Shown piece by piece: positions 1 through 10,023 of a stretch of 64,000 nt of DNA (within the stretch, counting starts at the first letter, position 1; the number at the start of each line of letters is the position of its first letter). The DNA is taken from the NCBI GenBank assembly GCA_013368315.1, contig JAACJM010000142.1, forward strand, positions 1-64,000. The letters run 5' to 3'. A program made the translations under genes and the position numbers. The notes under the pieces were generated by a model. It saw only the letters and a program-made list of their open reading frames with translations. It had not been told where the DNA came from and did not search any database. Source of the DNA: Tetrapyrgos nigripes. Its lineage: Eukaryota; Basidiomycota; Agaricomycetes; Agaricales; Campanellaceae.

Positions 1-238
1 GCGCATCGCACCAGGGAAACCTTTGAGGGGTAACCCGCCACACCGAAGTGCGTCACCTTTCCCAATTGAAGCCGATTAAGAGTCGCCTCAGCAATATCCA
101 TATGCATAGTTTTAACTCTTATTCGGACACACCATGAGCATATGGTTTAGTGGTAGATGGAATGACGGGAAGAGCAGACCCGAGCTGCCTGGACGGTAGA
201 CCGTAGCCAAGTGGAGCAAACTCGACTGGCAAAACAGG

Positions 239-288
239 TATGAGCGGCGCAAACGCCAGTCTCGTGGGCTCGAGGATATTCAGAGCCA
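239..288. repeat. Diverged direct repeat, copy 1 of 2
   Basis: This roughly 50-bp block, whose core is gcgcaaacgcc followed by a tctcgt-ggct motif and ending in attca-agcc, recurs in diverged form at 505-556. No coding gene was recognised in 1-1533, so the repeat may be the remains of an old local duplication. Confidence 0.5.
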
Positions 289-504
289 GTGCAATAGGAC
301 TTGTAGTGTATCATAGCACAATGCAATAGTTTAACGTCGTTTCGGACGAGAGCACTGGAGGTTGGGACAATCTCTCAGCGTATTAACCATGCAGAAAAGA
401 GGGAGAGGATACGTACCTTATATAAGAAAAACAAACCTTTATTGCACCCAAGCAGTCGGGAAGGAAAGAATAGCCAGTGAGCAGACTCAGCTGGTGACGG
501 ACAG

Positions 505-556
505 TTACGAGCGTGCGCAAACGCCAAATCTCGTAGGCTTGAAGTTATTCAAAGCC
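505..556. repeat. Diverged direct repeat, copy 2 of 2
   Basis: Second copy of the block at 239-288, with the same order of conserved words (gcgcaaacgcc, tctcgt, ggct, attca-agcc). The copies differ by scattered substitutions, which suggests an old duplication. Confidence 0.5.
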
Positions 557-592
557 TGATTTCCTTAGAGACCTTGAAGGTAGGGGTCCAAA

Positions 593-866
593 AGCTGTCG
601 AGGAAGCCTGCTTGAGGCTGTCGAGGGAGCCGTCTGGGGCGGGCGCTGTCGAGGAAGCTTGTTGGGAGCTGTCGAGGAAGCGTACAGAGGCAGGAACCCC
701 AACCTGACCCGTGGCTTGAGAGCTGTACAGCCGCTGACAAAGCAGCCCAGCTTTCCCCAGCCCCACGGCTTCTTTTCTTCGACAGCTACGCCCCGCCCCG
801 CACAGCTCCCTCGACAGCCAACAGGCTCCCTCGACAGCCAACAGGCTCCCTCGACAGCTCTCCAAG
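593..866. repeat. Cluster of direct and inverted GCTGTCGAGG(A/G)AGC units
   Basis: The left half carries several copies of gctgtcgaggaagc or gctgtcgagggagc on the plus strand. The right half (from about 780) carries the same word inverted, as gctccctcgacagc and similar, three times in close succession. The arrangement is foldback-like. No gene was recognised around it. Confidence 0.6.
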
Positions 867-1533
867 TTTTCCTCTGGCCGCCCTACTCCCTTTGACCTGA
901 ATTACTTCGGTCAACGCAGTTGTACTTTTGAGTCAACTGTGAATTTTGCCCAAGTCACTTTTGAGTGCTTGTGCATAACGAGGCAGCCGTTCTCTTCAGC
1001 CGTTCTCAAGTCTTCTCACCAGTACACCCCTTCCTCGTGAGTATCATCATCATCTTGTTTCCGGAATCCATCTTTTACACTACTAACACCCTGCTTCTCT
1101 CTGCCTGCGACGCGTCAAACTCGATGACTGCGTCGCAGGTTCGTTTTTCCAAAGCCATTCACAAATAAATCGGACCCAAACCTTGGTCTACCAGCTTAAG
1201 TATGAAAGGAAGGAATGCTAAGGTCAGCGCTGCTGGTGCTACCTTTCGCCAACTCATTTACTCTAGGTATTACTTCTCCTAATCACTCTGCCCAAAACCA
1301 CCTCCAAGTTGTCGCTCAGATCTCTGTAAGCAATTCGAGCCCTCTCATCATGTCTCAGCTGACCAGGTCCCTTGTCTAAAAGCACCCATGACTCGGCGTT
1401 GTAACAGCAACATGAAGGACTCAGTGTCTTTCTCTCTGACTTCGAGAACCGAATCATCCTCTTTGGCAATTCTCAGCTTAGCACTCATGTATACGTATCT
1501 GCATCGATTCAATAAAATTGAACTACTACTACA
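867..1533. other. Gene-free stretch upstream of the WD40 gene's 3' end
   Basis: No reading frame here has recognisable family features, and no RNA gene or repeat was seen. It follows the inverted-unit cluster and ends at the stop codon of the minus-strand WD40 gene. Confidence 0.5.
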
Positions 1534-3099
1534 TCAAAAGGCTGAAGCACTGGCTGGTGATGTCTCCCTCTGCATAGCTACACCCGACAACCTTGTCTCA
1601 GGTGCCTTCATGTGTGTAGCCAAGGAAGTGGTCAAGGTGGGCATCACAGCTGATAGTGATCCGGTCGTCTCTAAGACGGCGCGCACTAACGCAGTCTGTG
1701 CTTCCCCAGGACCACCCTCTGCCCGCAAACTTCGACCCCACCCTGTGGCTGTGACGGAGCCACCGTAATTCTGATAAATTGCTATGCTAGCAGCTATCAG
1801 AATCAGAGCTTGCACCATCCAGCCGAGACCGCGAAGCGCTGCGTGGATACGTCCAGAATCGAACCTGCCTACCCTGGTTTTCTTGCAGATGAAGATGGTG
1901 GTCTCGAGCTCCGAGGTTCCCAGCTCTCCAGCGGCAATGTATTCTGTTCCATTCAAAGTAAATGTCTGGCAAGGACCGTCAAAACCAAGCTGCAGGTGAA
2001 TTCTGAATGATGTCTCGTACCGTAAGTCCATGTATCCTCGATTTCGTCCCTGTGGACAGGGTCTGGAGAAGTTCTCCGCTCCGTCTATCGAATACGTAGA
2101 CGTTGCCGTGGTCACTGCCGCTGACGATCACCTTGCAGGACTCTCCAAAGGCGACCTGCTTAGGTTGTCCGGCCTTCCTCTCCCTTGGTACTTTGAAGTC
2201 CTGAATTTTGGATCCATCAGTCATGCGATATAGGGTGCACCCGCTTGTTATATCGTCGATGCAATAGACTGTCTTGGTGGAATCGCAAGTTCCGTATCCT
2301 CTGTCCCGGCAAGTAAGTAAAGAAATAATCTTGAATGACTGACACATAACTCACATTCGCGTCCCGTGCACCAGTGACTGGTCGCTGCTCAAGCCATTTG
2401 CACCGTCCAACTTGTAGCTGAAGTCGATCAGTTTGGAGTCCGGTGTCCTCAAAATACACTCACATAGCATCATGCATCCCAAAGACAACCACATCTCTCC
2501 GGTTATCAAACAACACAGACTTCGGAATACTGTTATTGACCTGTATTGCCCACTTGTCTTCGGAGACCTTCATTGTCGTAGGATCAACAACAAACAGCGC
2601 AACGACACCTTCCCTATTCGTTGCTACTAGTCTGGTGGTTGAGGAGTCGTAAGCCAACGAGGTTACTTCGCTCGGCTGAGCCATTTCGATGCACGCAACC
2701 TCTTCATAGCTCTATAGTTCTTCGGTGAGTAGACTCGTCCTTACAAAGAGAAGCTCCTTGCCTGATTATTACGAATCCAGAAGACTAGGTACCCACTCCC
2801 GGTCCCATATATCAGTCCTTCCTCTAACGTGTCTTGCCTCTTGATCCACAGAACGGCCGTCGTGGCATCGCGGACTTCGTTACTCGAAATCTGCTTAACG
2901 ATGGACATCGTCTGCAGGTCCCATATGACTGTGCCGTCGTTAGCTGTGTATAGGTCCATGTCAAGATTTCTGCTAACTATTGAGATTTGGAGCACTTACC
3001 ACCGCTAGCAAGGTATCTCCCGTCCTCTGTGACTGCCATACACTGGATGGTTCCAGTATGTCCTTTGAGAGTGTGATCGAGTTGGTAAGTCAGCATCAT
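1534..3099 (-). CDS. WD40-repeat protein with a C-terminal membrane segment
   Basis: Six exons were traced on the minus strand: 3000-3099, 2762-2943, 2464-2711, 2355-2417, 2021-2300 and 1534-1989. They sum to 1329 bp (442 residues) in one continuous frame. The start is an ATG pair at 3099; the next residues read LDHTLKGHTGTI, a classic first WD blade. Later blades include DGTVIWDL and SGSDHGNVYVFD. A hydrophobic helix near the C-terminus (ALILIAASIAIY) suggests a membrane-anchored beta-propeller, as in an expanded basidiomycete WD40 family. The function is unknown, but such propellers scaffold protein complexes. The intron at 2712-2761 uses a GC donor; the nearby GT alternative leads to a stop. 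The gene is divergent from the one starting at 3368, with about 270 bp between the start codons. The last exon's 3' end is the least certain part. Confidence 0.8.
2712..2761 (-). other. GC-AG intron in the WD40 gene
   Basis: The frame is kept only if splicing runs from CAG|GCAAGG to CTATAG|AGC on the minus strand. The GT 17 bases further on shifts the frame and soon hits a stop. CAG|GCAAG is close to the known consensus for the minor GC-AG donor class. Confidence 0.7.
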
Positions 3100-3367
3100 A
3101 GTGATTTGTCCCTATACACTGATTTGAGAGACATTTATACTTCAGGCCTCAGACCTTATTATCTTTAACTCACAATAAGGTCGAAGCGTCAGCTTTCGCT
3201 GGCATCATCGCTTTTCGGTTCTTGCTTTTTGTCTTCGGATTTCCTTATTTGGTAACTGAATAGCATCCAGGACGAGAAATGACAATAGTAGCTTGGACGT
3301 CGCTTTGGACTCACAAAACAATAGAGTCCCCGCTATATACCTCAGGACTCACATCAACTCAACTTCA

Positions 3368-4109
3368 ATGCCTCCCACTGTCAGAGTCCGTTCTCGTGCC
3401 TCCCCGCGTCCACGCCCTCCCGCAGCTATTCTTCTACTTTCTGACACCGATGTCTTCCCTTCACCGAGGCGACTCACACTTGCCGAAGAAGACCCCTGCG
3501 ACACGATCCCACAAGCCGACCGTCATCATCCATACCGTCGTCGCCGCAGCCGAGTTCATTTTCTCATCACTAACTCAGAGCAGTGCCCTCCATCCAGCTC
3601 CGGCCTCGGAAACCCGTTTCCAATGCCAGTCCCAGCCCAGGCAGAGCCTGCACCAATCACTGCTATACCATCCAACACACCCACAATTTCCAATCCAAGC
3701 TCTGATGGTGTCCGAAAAATCACACACGCCTGCCCTCCAAGAGCCGCATCTTTCGGCAGACACCAGCTGCTGAAGAGCTTTGCACATCCACTCGAAATCT
3801 CCCAAAAGTTTGAGGTAGGCACACCATCAGAGTCTAGCCTGTCTGTTCTTACTTACCGTATCCAGGCATGTGTTGTTAAGGCTGCACGGGATCTCCCAGC
3901 CGCTTCCTACGATTCCCAGTCAGAGAGAGACCTCGAACCTGTCCGACAGAAGGTATATCTTCTGTTTCTTCATTACTCTCAAGCTGACTGCGAGTTAGAT
4001 TCTGAAAGAGTGGAAAGTCTTTTTGGACAATTACGAGGATCACTGGCCGATGAAATACCTTCTCATGATTGAGTGTAAGCAGAAGCCAAAAGCAAAGAGA
4101 AAGACCTAG
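3368..4109 (+). CDS. Uncharacterised basidiomycete protein with a basic C-terminus
   Basis: Three exons (3368-3814, 3866-3952, 3999-4109) sum to 645 bp, or 214 residues, all joined in phase 0. The first half is low-complexity, rich in Pro, Ser and Arg and probably disordered. The last exon reads KEWKVFLDNYEDHWPMKYLL and ends in the basic tail KQKPKAKRKT. This acidic-aromatic followed by basic pattern resembles short conserved proteins common in Agaricomycetes that I cannot name. The start was chosen as the ATG at 3368, after a pyrimidine-rich leader; an upstream in-frame ATG at 3293 exists but looks like promoter or UTR sequence. Introns are 51 and 46 bp with normal GT-AG ends. It shares a divergent promoter region with the WD40 gene. 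Confidence 0.65.
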
Positions 4110-4845
4110 TCACCGGCTTCAGCACTGGCGCCAATTTGAGGCTGGGCTTTGTACTAGCGTCAGCTGGGCCGTCGCTGGATATTTGATACCTGGAAACGAC
4201 TAGTTTCCAACCATCTAGGATACTTATCTGTAAACAATAAGATTCCCAATGCAGTTTGAGCCATTAAATTCCCATCGTATCCCAGTAAAGTTTTGGTCCT
4301 TGTATTTATCGAGATTACCATTGCGTATGCCATACTCGGAATATTAATATATCCAAACGAATTTCAGTCACTACAATTCTTTGGGAATGCGGACTAATTT
4401 GACACGAATGAACACAAAATGTATTCGAGTACATTTGCCCATTGATTTCTTTTGGGCTCAAACCTTTTGTTTCTGATATGGTTTCTGGCAGACTTATACT
4501 GATCAGGATATTTCACCTTTTCTATCTAACTTTCGCCTGCCTAACATTCATTCCTGCGCGGCGTGTGAACATGAGATGTCACATGCTTCACACTCACCGT
4601 CAACCCAGTTGTCGTGAAGGGCTATTCTCGTCTTTTTCACGCCTTTGACCACCATTACACTTTATCTACGCGTCTCTGATGGCAAAGAACATCGTTAAAC
4701 GTAACAAGTCGCTCGCCAACAGCAGCAGACATCCAATACTTGTCATTGCTTCACGTCGTCGACAGCCTCTTCCTCGTCGTCTGCCCCGTCGTCCCTCTCG
4801 CCTTTTCCTACCCCAATCCCCTTATAAGTCCTTTCTACATTCAAC
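4110..4845. other. Intergenic region upstream of the epsin-like gene
   Basis: It contains an AT-rich part (about 4250-4450) and a pyrimidine-rich leader just before the epsin start at 4846, as is usual for basidiomycete promoters. No gene was recognised. Confidence 0.45.
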
Positions 4846-6854
4846 ATGGATACCATCGGAAAGCTGGAAAACCGGCTTTCCCAAATCACAATGTACGACA
4901 TCAAGTCGATGTATGAGCAGGCGAGTTTTTGTTTTTGGCTTATAAGCTTCTTTGGTGTTTGAGTTGGTGGGCTGACTGTGTGTTTTTCTGCAATTTGCTC
5001 CGACTTCCCTACAACGCTCGTCAAATCAAACACTGCTATGCATACTGCTCATCTGGGTTTGGATGGATACAGGCAAAGAACGTTGTTCTGAACGTTAGCG
5101 AGATTGAAGCAAAAGTCCGGGAGGCTACGAACGATGGCCCTTGGTGCGTGTACCGCCTTTAGGACCAAAAAGTTTTACAACCAACTGACGTTTTATTTTC
5201 GTTTCGTAGGGGCGCGAGTTCCACACACTCATGGTGTAGTTCAACGAAATTATGCCAAGTATTTACTTGAGGTTTATGGAAACGGAAGCGAGGCAGTGGA
5301 GGCAGATATACATGGTTTGTGTCCAACTTTGGCTGGGAGTCGTGTTGTTCTAGCGTTTCTTACACTTTTTCCTTTTTGCGTTCCAGGCCCTGCAGCTCCT
5401 CGAATACCTCGTTAGACACGGCTCCGAACGAGTAGTAGACGATGCCCGCTCGCACGTATCCATCATCAAAATGCTCAGAAATTTCCATTACATCGACGAC
5501 AAAGGCGGGATTGGCGGTGTGTACCACTCCATACGCTTCTTTCCTTCTCCTTTTTAAACATGTATTCCTCCCATTTTCAGTCCGCAACCGAGCCAAAGAA
5601 ATCGTCGAACTTCCCTCCGACCTCGACACCATCCGCGCCGAGTACAGAAAAGCCAAAACCAGCAAAAACAAAAACAAAAACATTGGAACGGCTGGAATGA
5701 CGGGATGAGCTTCTCAAGCGGCGGTGGTGGAGGTCGTTACGGGTTCTGATAGCTTTTACTCTGGCTCTGGAGGAGGCTATCGAGGATCCTACAGTGGTTC
5801 CTACAGTGGTGGAGGTGGTGGTGGTTCTGGAGGATTCCAGGATACCAAGGAAAGAAGGGACTTTGAAGAGTGTGATGCTGGGGATGATGAGGATCGGTCT
5901 GTGTCAGCAGTTTCGCCTATGAGCACGAGCTCGAGGAACAACTACAATGCGAGGTCTTCGATTTCTGGGTCTGGGTCTGGGTCGGGTAGAGCACCTCCTT
6001 AAAGGAAGCCAACGACACCGTTGCCCCTCCTGAACCTGTGAAAGAGGTTAATTTGTTGGGTGCATTTGAAGATGATGCGTTTGGGTCTGCATGCAATCCC
6101 TCTGCCTGTCCAGAATACGAATAAGGCGCTGCCCTCGTTGGGAGGAACACAGAGTCAGAATGTTATGGATGGTGAGTAAAGTTTTCTCTTTCTCGTGTGT
6201 TATGTCGAGAACAGGGTGCTGATCGTCTGTTTTTTTCTTCTTCTGCTTCCTTTCATGATACTTTGTTACTATGTGTCGACGTGTCCACAGATAACGACTT
6301 TGCCGACTTTCAAATAGCACCCTCCACTCCTGCTGCGAATACTGCCACTGCCCCTGCGACCACCACTCAAGCTGCTAACCCCGCCGCTGGGCAGAAGATG
6401 AACTTGATGGAGATGCTCAACTCGACGCCGGCTGCTGCTGCTGCTGCTGCTCCTGCGCAGAATAGGTCGCAGAGTCTCGGTATGAGGAGTATGCCGATGC
6501 AAGGTCAATTCGGTGGAATGGGTGGAATGGGTGGTGTGCAGATGCGGGGTACTGGATGGTCTATGGGTGATATGGGGGGTAGTGGTGGTAACTTTGATGA
6601 TTTTGTGGTTTATAGGTTTGGGAAGTGTCAGGTCGGGGACGCCGTCGTCTATGAACACGACGGGTGGTGGTGCTGGGAAGAGTATGAAGGATTTGGAGAA
6701 GGAGAAGGCGACTGATGGGTTGTAGGGTGTTTCGGAGTCTGAGGGGTCGGGGTCGGGAGGAGCGAAACAGCTGAATATGGGGAGTGGGATGGGGTCTTTT
6801 GGAAGTACGAATAGTGGAGGTAGTGGAGGTAGTGGAGATGATTTGTTGTTGTAG
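4846..6854 (+). pseudogene. Epsin-like ENTH-domain gene with several frame breaks
   Basis: The ATG at 4846 starts MDTIGKLENRLSQITMYDIK, the N-terminal helix of an ENTH domain. Later exons give AKNVVLNVSEIEAKVREAT, FNEIMPSIYLRFMETEARQW and LLEYLVRHGSERVVDDARSH, all strongly epsin-like. A Gly/Ser-rich region and DDFADFQ-like and NLMEML-like clathrin/adaptor segments follow, ending in DDLLL. Epsins bind PtdIns(4,5)P2 and ubiquitinated cargo at endocytic sites. The frame breaks near 5225-5245 (an extra dinucleotide, an in-frame TAG and a missing block of about 10 residues), near 5695, near 5745, near 6110 and near 6600. Introns remain clean, and the first (4921-5072) starts with GC. It is either a recent pseudogene or a gene damaged by assembly indels; the lesion near 5235 is shared with the fragment at 49600, so that one is probably real. 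Confidence 0.75.
4921..5072 (+). other. GC-AG intron in the epsin-like gene
   Basis: The known epsin junction MYxQ|AKNVVLNV is met only if the exon ends at ...GAGCAG (4920) and the intron begins GCGAGT and ends ATACAG (5072). No GT donor nearby keeps the frame. Confidence 0.65.
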
Positions 6855-7059
6855 GCTCTTTTGACGGCCATTGGAAAAAAATGTCGATATCATACAATGC
6901 TTTTACCTTTTTCCCTGCCGAGGTCTTTCTCCTTTTTTATTATTACTTTGTCAGCTGTCTTTTCGAGTATTATGGATACACAGATCTATGTAGACACTTT
7001 TGGAGGTGCACTCTCTATAACCCCTCAAAATGTTACAGGCCAACTCTGTTCTTCACTAC

Positions 7060-7555
7060 TCAGGATGCTGGTCAGAATACCGATACCGAATCCGTTCGTT
7101 TTTGTTGTCCTTTCGCTCGCTGGCAGCGTCTCAGTCCTGTGTACGTGGCCTTTGCCCGAACAACTCACCATCGGCAACATCATTCTCAAACTCGCGGACC
7201 ACGGCGGGGGTTAGTGGATGTCTGGACACAGTTTTGAGTAAGCAAAAATCTCATGTATTTGCTCGTCGCCGGACTTACTCCATATGGAAGGTCGGCCACA
7301 AAATGGTCCTATATGGAGTAGGCCGGCGACGGCAAAACCCTTGCAAATATTCGAGATTTATCAATGCCCAATATGCCCAATAAAAATGCACTCACCCCCG
7401 CTGTGACGGCCCTCGACGACATCAATGGAGCTCCCCAAGACCTCGTCAACGCTGTCGGTCGCATCAAGGACTTTATCGCCAACGACAAGCTCGCCAGACT
7501 CGTTCCCGACCGTGGTGCTTTGGATGCTGATGCCGTAGCTTCTGCTCTGCTACAA
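7060..7555 (+). pseudogene. Truncated hexosaminidase N-terminus, broken by a hairpin insertion
   Basis: Plus-strand segments read WPLPEQLTIGNIILKLAD (about 7147-7200) and APQDLVNAVGRIKDFIANDK (about 7430-7490), followed by DRGALDADAVASAL. They match, in order, the N-terminal region of the minus-strand GH20 gene at 7795-8735 (WPLPKQLSTGSTTLKLSD, TPQDLLDAIGRTKDFLRNDK). About 150 bp of foreign hairpin sequence splits the fragment near 7240-7350, and homology stops at about 7555, where a dispersed repeat begins. It is an inverted partial duplicate without a catalytic domain. Confidence 0.7.
7258..7337. mobile_element. Small hairpin (MITE-like) insertion
   Basis: The arms gtcgccggacttactccatat (7265 on) and atatggagtaggccggcgac (ending 7330) are near-perfect inverted repeats with a loop of about 20 bp, and they pair further into the flanks. 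The hairpin interrupts a hexosaminidase-derived segment and is absent from the homologous sequence on the other strand, so it is probably a small non-autonomous insertion. No target duplication was established. Confidence 0.6.
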
Positions 7556-7795
7556 CTACAATTCTCATCGACTAGTACTTGCTTTCACGTTTTAGCTAAT
7601 AGTGTTCCGGGAAAATATCTCTACTGTGAGCTTTGCATAACTACTATGACGGTGGGATATGGTTGCAACCAGCGACCTTTATCACGTTGCCTCTCACCAG
7701 ATACCATAGAGATACAGATAATACAACAAGAGACGATTATGATTATTGCCAAGTCTCTAGATATCCACAAGTACATATACAAGTATTTAATTGCA
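7552..7795 (+). repeat. Dispersed repeat R, 3' part
   Basis: This block (caattctcatcga, then ctctcaccaga, then agatacagataatacaacaa, then attattgccaagtct) matches the right half of 41326-41616. It lies exactly between the two inverted hexosaminidase fragments and truncates both. The matching left half of the repeat lies at 8831-8980. Confidence 0.65.
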
Positions 7796-8735
7796 GCAGC
7801 GTAATCTACAATATCCTTCACATCTTCAGGCGTGTACACCATGGAAGGAGAGTATGGTCCTGCAGCAGCGAGTTCAGGAAATCCAGGAACTTGAAGAGGG
7901 AATGATTGGGAATCGCTGATGTGCCAGTGGAATGTATTAATCTGCATTGGAAGGTCATCAGGACAGCGAGTATGGAATAGTTATGCATCAAATGACTTAC
8001 CTTGACCCAACTCATGGTATCCAGGGTGCGTTTGATATCGGCGACGGGGAAGCTGTACGGGTGATGTTAGCTTGAGGAAGACGACGAGAGGCGGGTTTTG
8101 ACGTACTAATTACGGGCGGTATCCAACATAAGTCCTCTGTAAGGCTGCAATGCAGTCAATGTTAATTGGAAGTCCAAACGAATGAAATGGCGGATAACTC
8201 ACATAGGCGGTTCGTCCACGATAGCTATAGGCGCCTCCACAGTGTATGCAGTCCCGTCCAAGTCGTACCACAACTGACTAAACGTCGTCAACCCTCTAAA
8301 CAAACCCAACGTCGAATTAGCCTTCAATTCGGCTTGAGAACCATCCGAAGGCACAGTCAACGAGTATCCCTCCACACGGAGCTCCAACGAATCTATAGCC
8401 TCCTCGGAAAGCGACCTCATTTGACCAGAAAACCCAGAATCCATGGAGAGAACGAGACTTGACAAACTCTGTGCCGAAGACACAGCGTCAGCATCAGACG
8501 CTCCACGTCCAACGACAAGCCTTTGGAGTTTGTCGTTGCGTAAAAAATCCTTTGTACGACCAATGGCGTCGAGTAGATCCTGAGGAGTAGAATCGCCGTC
8601 AAATGTGATGTCAAAGTCGTCCGAAAGCTTGAGTGTCGTGGAACCGGTACTCAACTGCTTTGGCAGAGGCCATAACGCGTACGCATGGCTTGCAAAAGCA
8701 ACAAGGATAACGAGTATAGCGGCCTTGAGAGTCAT
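7795..8735 (-). pseudogene. GH20 beta-N-acetylhexosaminidase, 3'-truncated
   Basis: The start at 8735 gives MTLKAAILVILVAFASHAYA, a clear secretion signal, then WPLPKQLSTGSTTLKLSDDF and the N-terminal domain typical of fungal exochitinase-type hexosaminidases. Exon 1 ends near 8203. Short exons then give GLMLDTARNYFPV and [20 protein letters not shown], the start of the GH20 barrel. Coding homology stops after [10 protein letters not shown] (about 7795), where dispersed repeat R begins, so the catalytic Asp-Glu pair and most of the barrel are missing. GH20 enzymes trim terminal GlcNAc from chitin oligomers. An active product is unlikely. Introns have normal GT-AG ends and no frame break was seen in the part that remains. 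Confidence 0.8.
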
Positions 8736-8830
8736 GCAATGGTTTGGGTTGGTGTTGGAGAGAAGCATGGGGATGCTTCGGTGCTACATGCGGAGACGTA
8801 TGCTTGAAGCTGGATCAGATGACAGCTGAG

Positions 8831-8980
8831 CCATTTGCAAGAGATACATACTCGAGCAGTCAGAGAACCTAACTCAGCAGTCATTGTAGCGAGATAATTA
8901 TCGCAAAGAGCAATGAAAATGGTGGGGGTGAAAAATTTGGTCTATTTCCTCCGGCAGGCAATTCTCATCAACTACATAAT
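8831..8980 (+). repeat. Dispersed repeat R, 5' part
   Basis: From catttgcaagagata and tactcgagcagtcagagaac to ggcaattctcatc, this matches the left half of 41326-41616. It lies just upstream of the truncated GH20 gene. Together with 7552-7795 it suggests that the hexosaminidase piece sits inside a rearranged copy of repeat R. Confidence 0.65.
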
Positions 8981-9883
8981 CCTAGCGCTGGCCTTTTCTT
9001 TCGTATACCATGGGACATCGTTTTTCTACCCAGCCCAGGAATCTCACCATCTTTTTACTTCCTCTGGAATTAGTTTAGGACACGCCCAATATCAATGTTC
9101 ACTCAGAAGGAACCTCGCAAAATCCAAGTCTAAGATCAGTGATCCTCAACGTCAAAAACCATCACTGGCAACTGCCTCTTCGCAGCCTCCTAGAGTGACC
9201 ACCTTAGGCTTCTCCTCCACCTGGGTACAATCACGATTCACACCATTCCAGGACGGTCCTTCTCTTCCAAGCCCTTGTTCCTCAATACTAACTTCGACCT
9301 TCGACCTCATGCATGTATGGCATCCCATTTCCAAGCGCCCGAACTTCTGGCAGCAGTCCTCACGAGTCAAAACCCGCCCCACTTGCTTCGTCCACAAATA
9401 GGGATCCATTACACTGTGCCATCGGCTCCGAAGGCCCACAGTCTACCGAAGGTGTAGTCGGGACGGATGCTGCTCAGACACCTCCCACATCATCCTGCCT
9501 TCAGCTCCGAAAGCCCACAGTCTATCGAATGTGTAGCCGGGACGGATGCTACTTCTACACGAATCCTACTGAGAAAGTCCAGAGCCTACAGAGAAAGTAG
9601 CCTTGGATTATTTGCCTAGTTGGGAAGTCTAGACAGTGGAGTGGATTCTCTGAAGAGCTCGTCGCCTTCATGATGGTGTGGAGAACGTTCTCACTTCAGT
9701 CAGGGATTGAAATCCGGTATGATTCGTCATTGCTCGTTGCAACGAAGGTCCTGCTCGACGCCTCACTCTGCACGGCTAGCAGGTTTAGGAGGCAGAATGG
9801 AGTGAGTGGAGGCTCCTCGTATGCTTAGGGAATCCAATGGCGATCACTAGGGGCTACCTGAATTGCTAAAGGATGGTATCACC
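8981..9883. other. Gene-free stretch with a local tandem duplication
   Basis: No recognisable gene. The segment 9425-9470 (ctccgaaggcccacagtcta and following) recurs at 9504-9550 with a period of about 79 bp. The remaining sequence is unique within the window. Confidence 0.5.
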
Positions 9884-10023
9884 ATTGCAGATTATTATGA
9901 TCCTACAAAGCATTATGATCGTTTGTATGCCGTGCCAAAATAATTTTGCTACAGTCCCCAATCAAAGGTAAAAACCGTATTCCCGAGAAAACACGTAGTC
10001 GAGGCGTCCAAAAACCAGAGATA

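Noticed and set aside
6269..6897. Pro/Ser/His-rich minus-strand frames opposite the epsin 3' end
   Set aside because: They are shadows of the Gly-rich and Met-rich plus-strand epsin segments.
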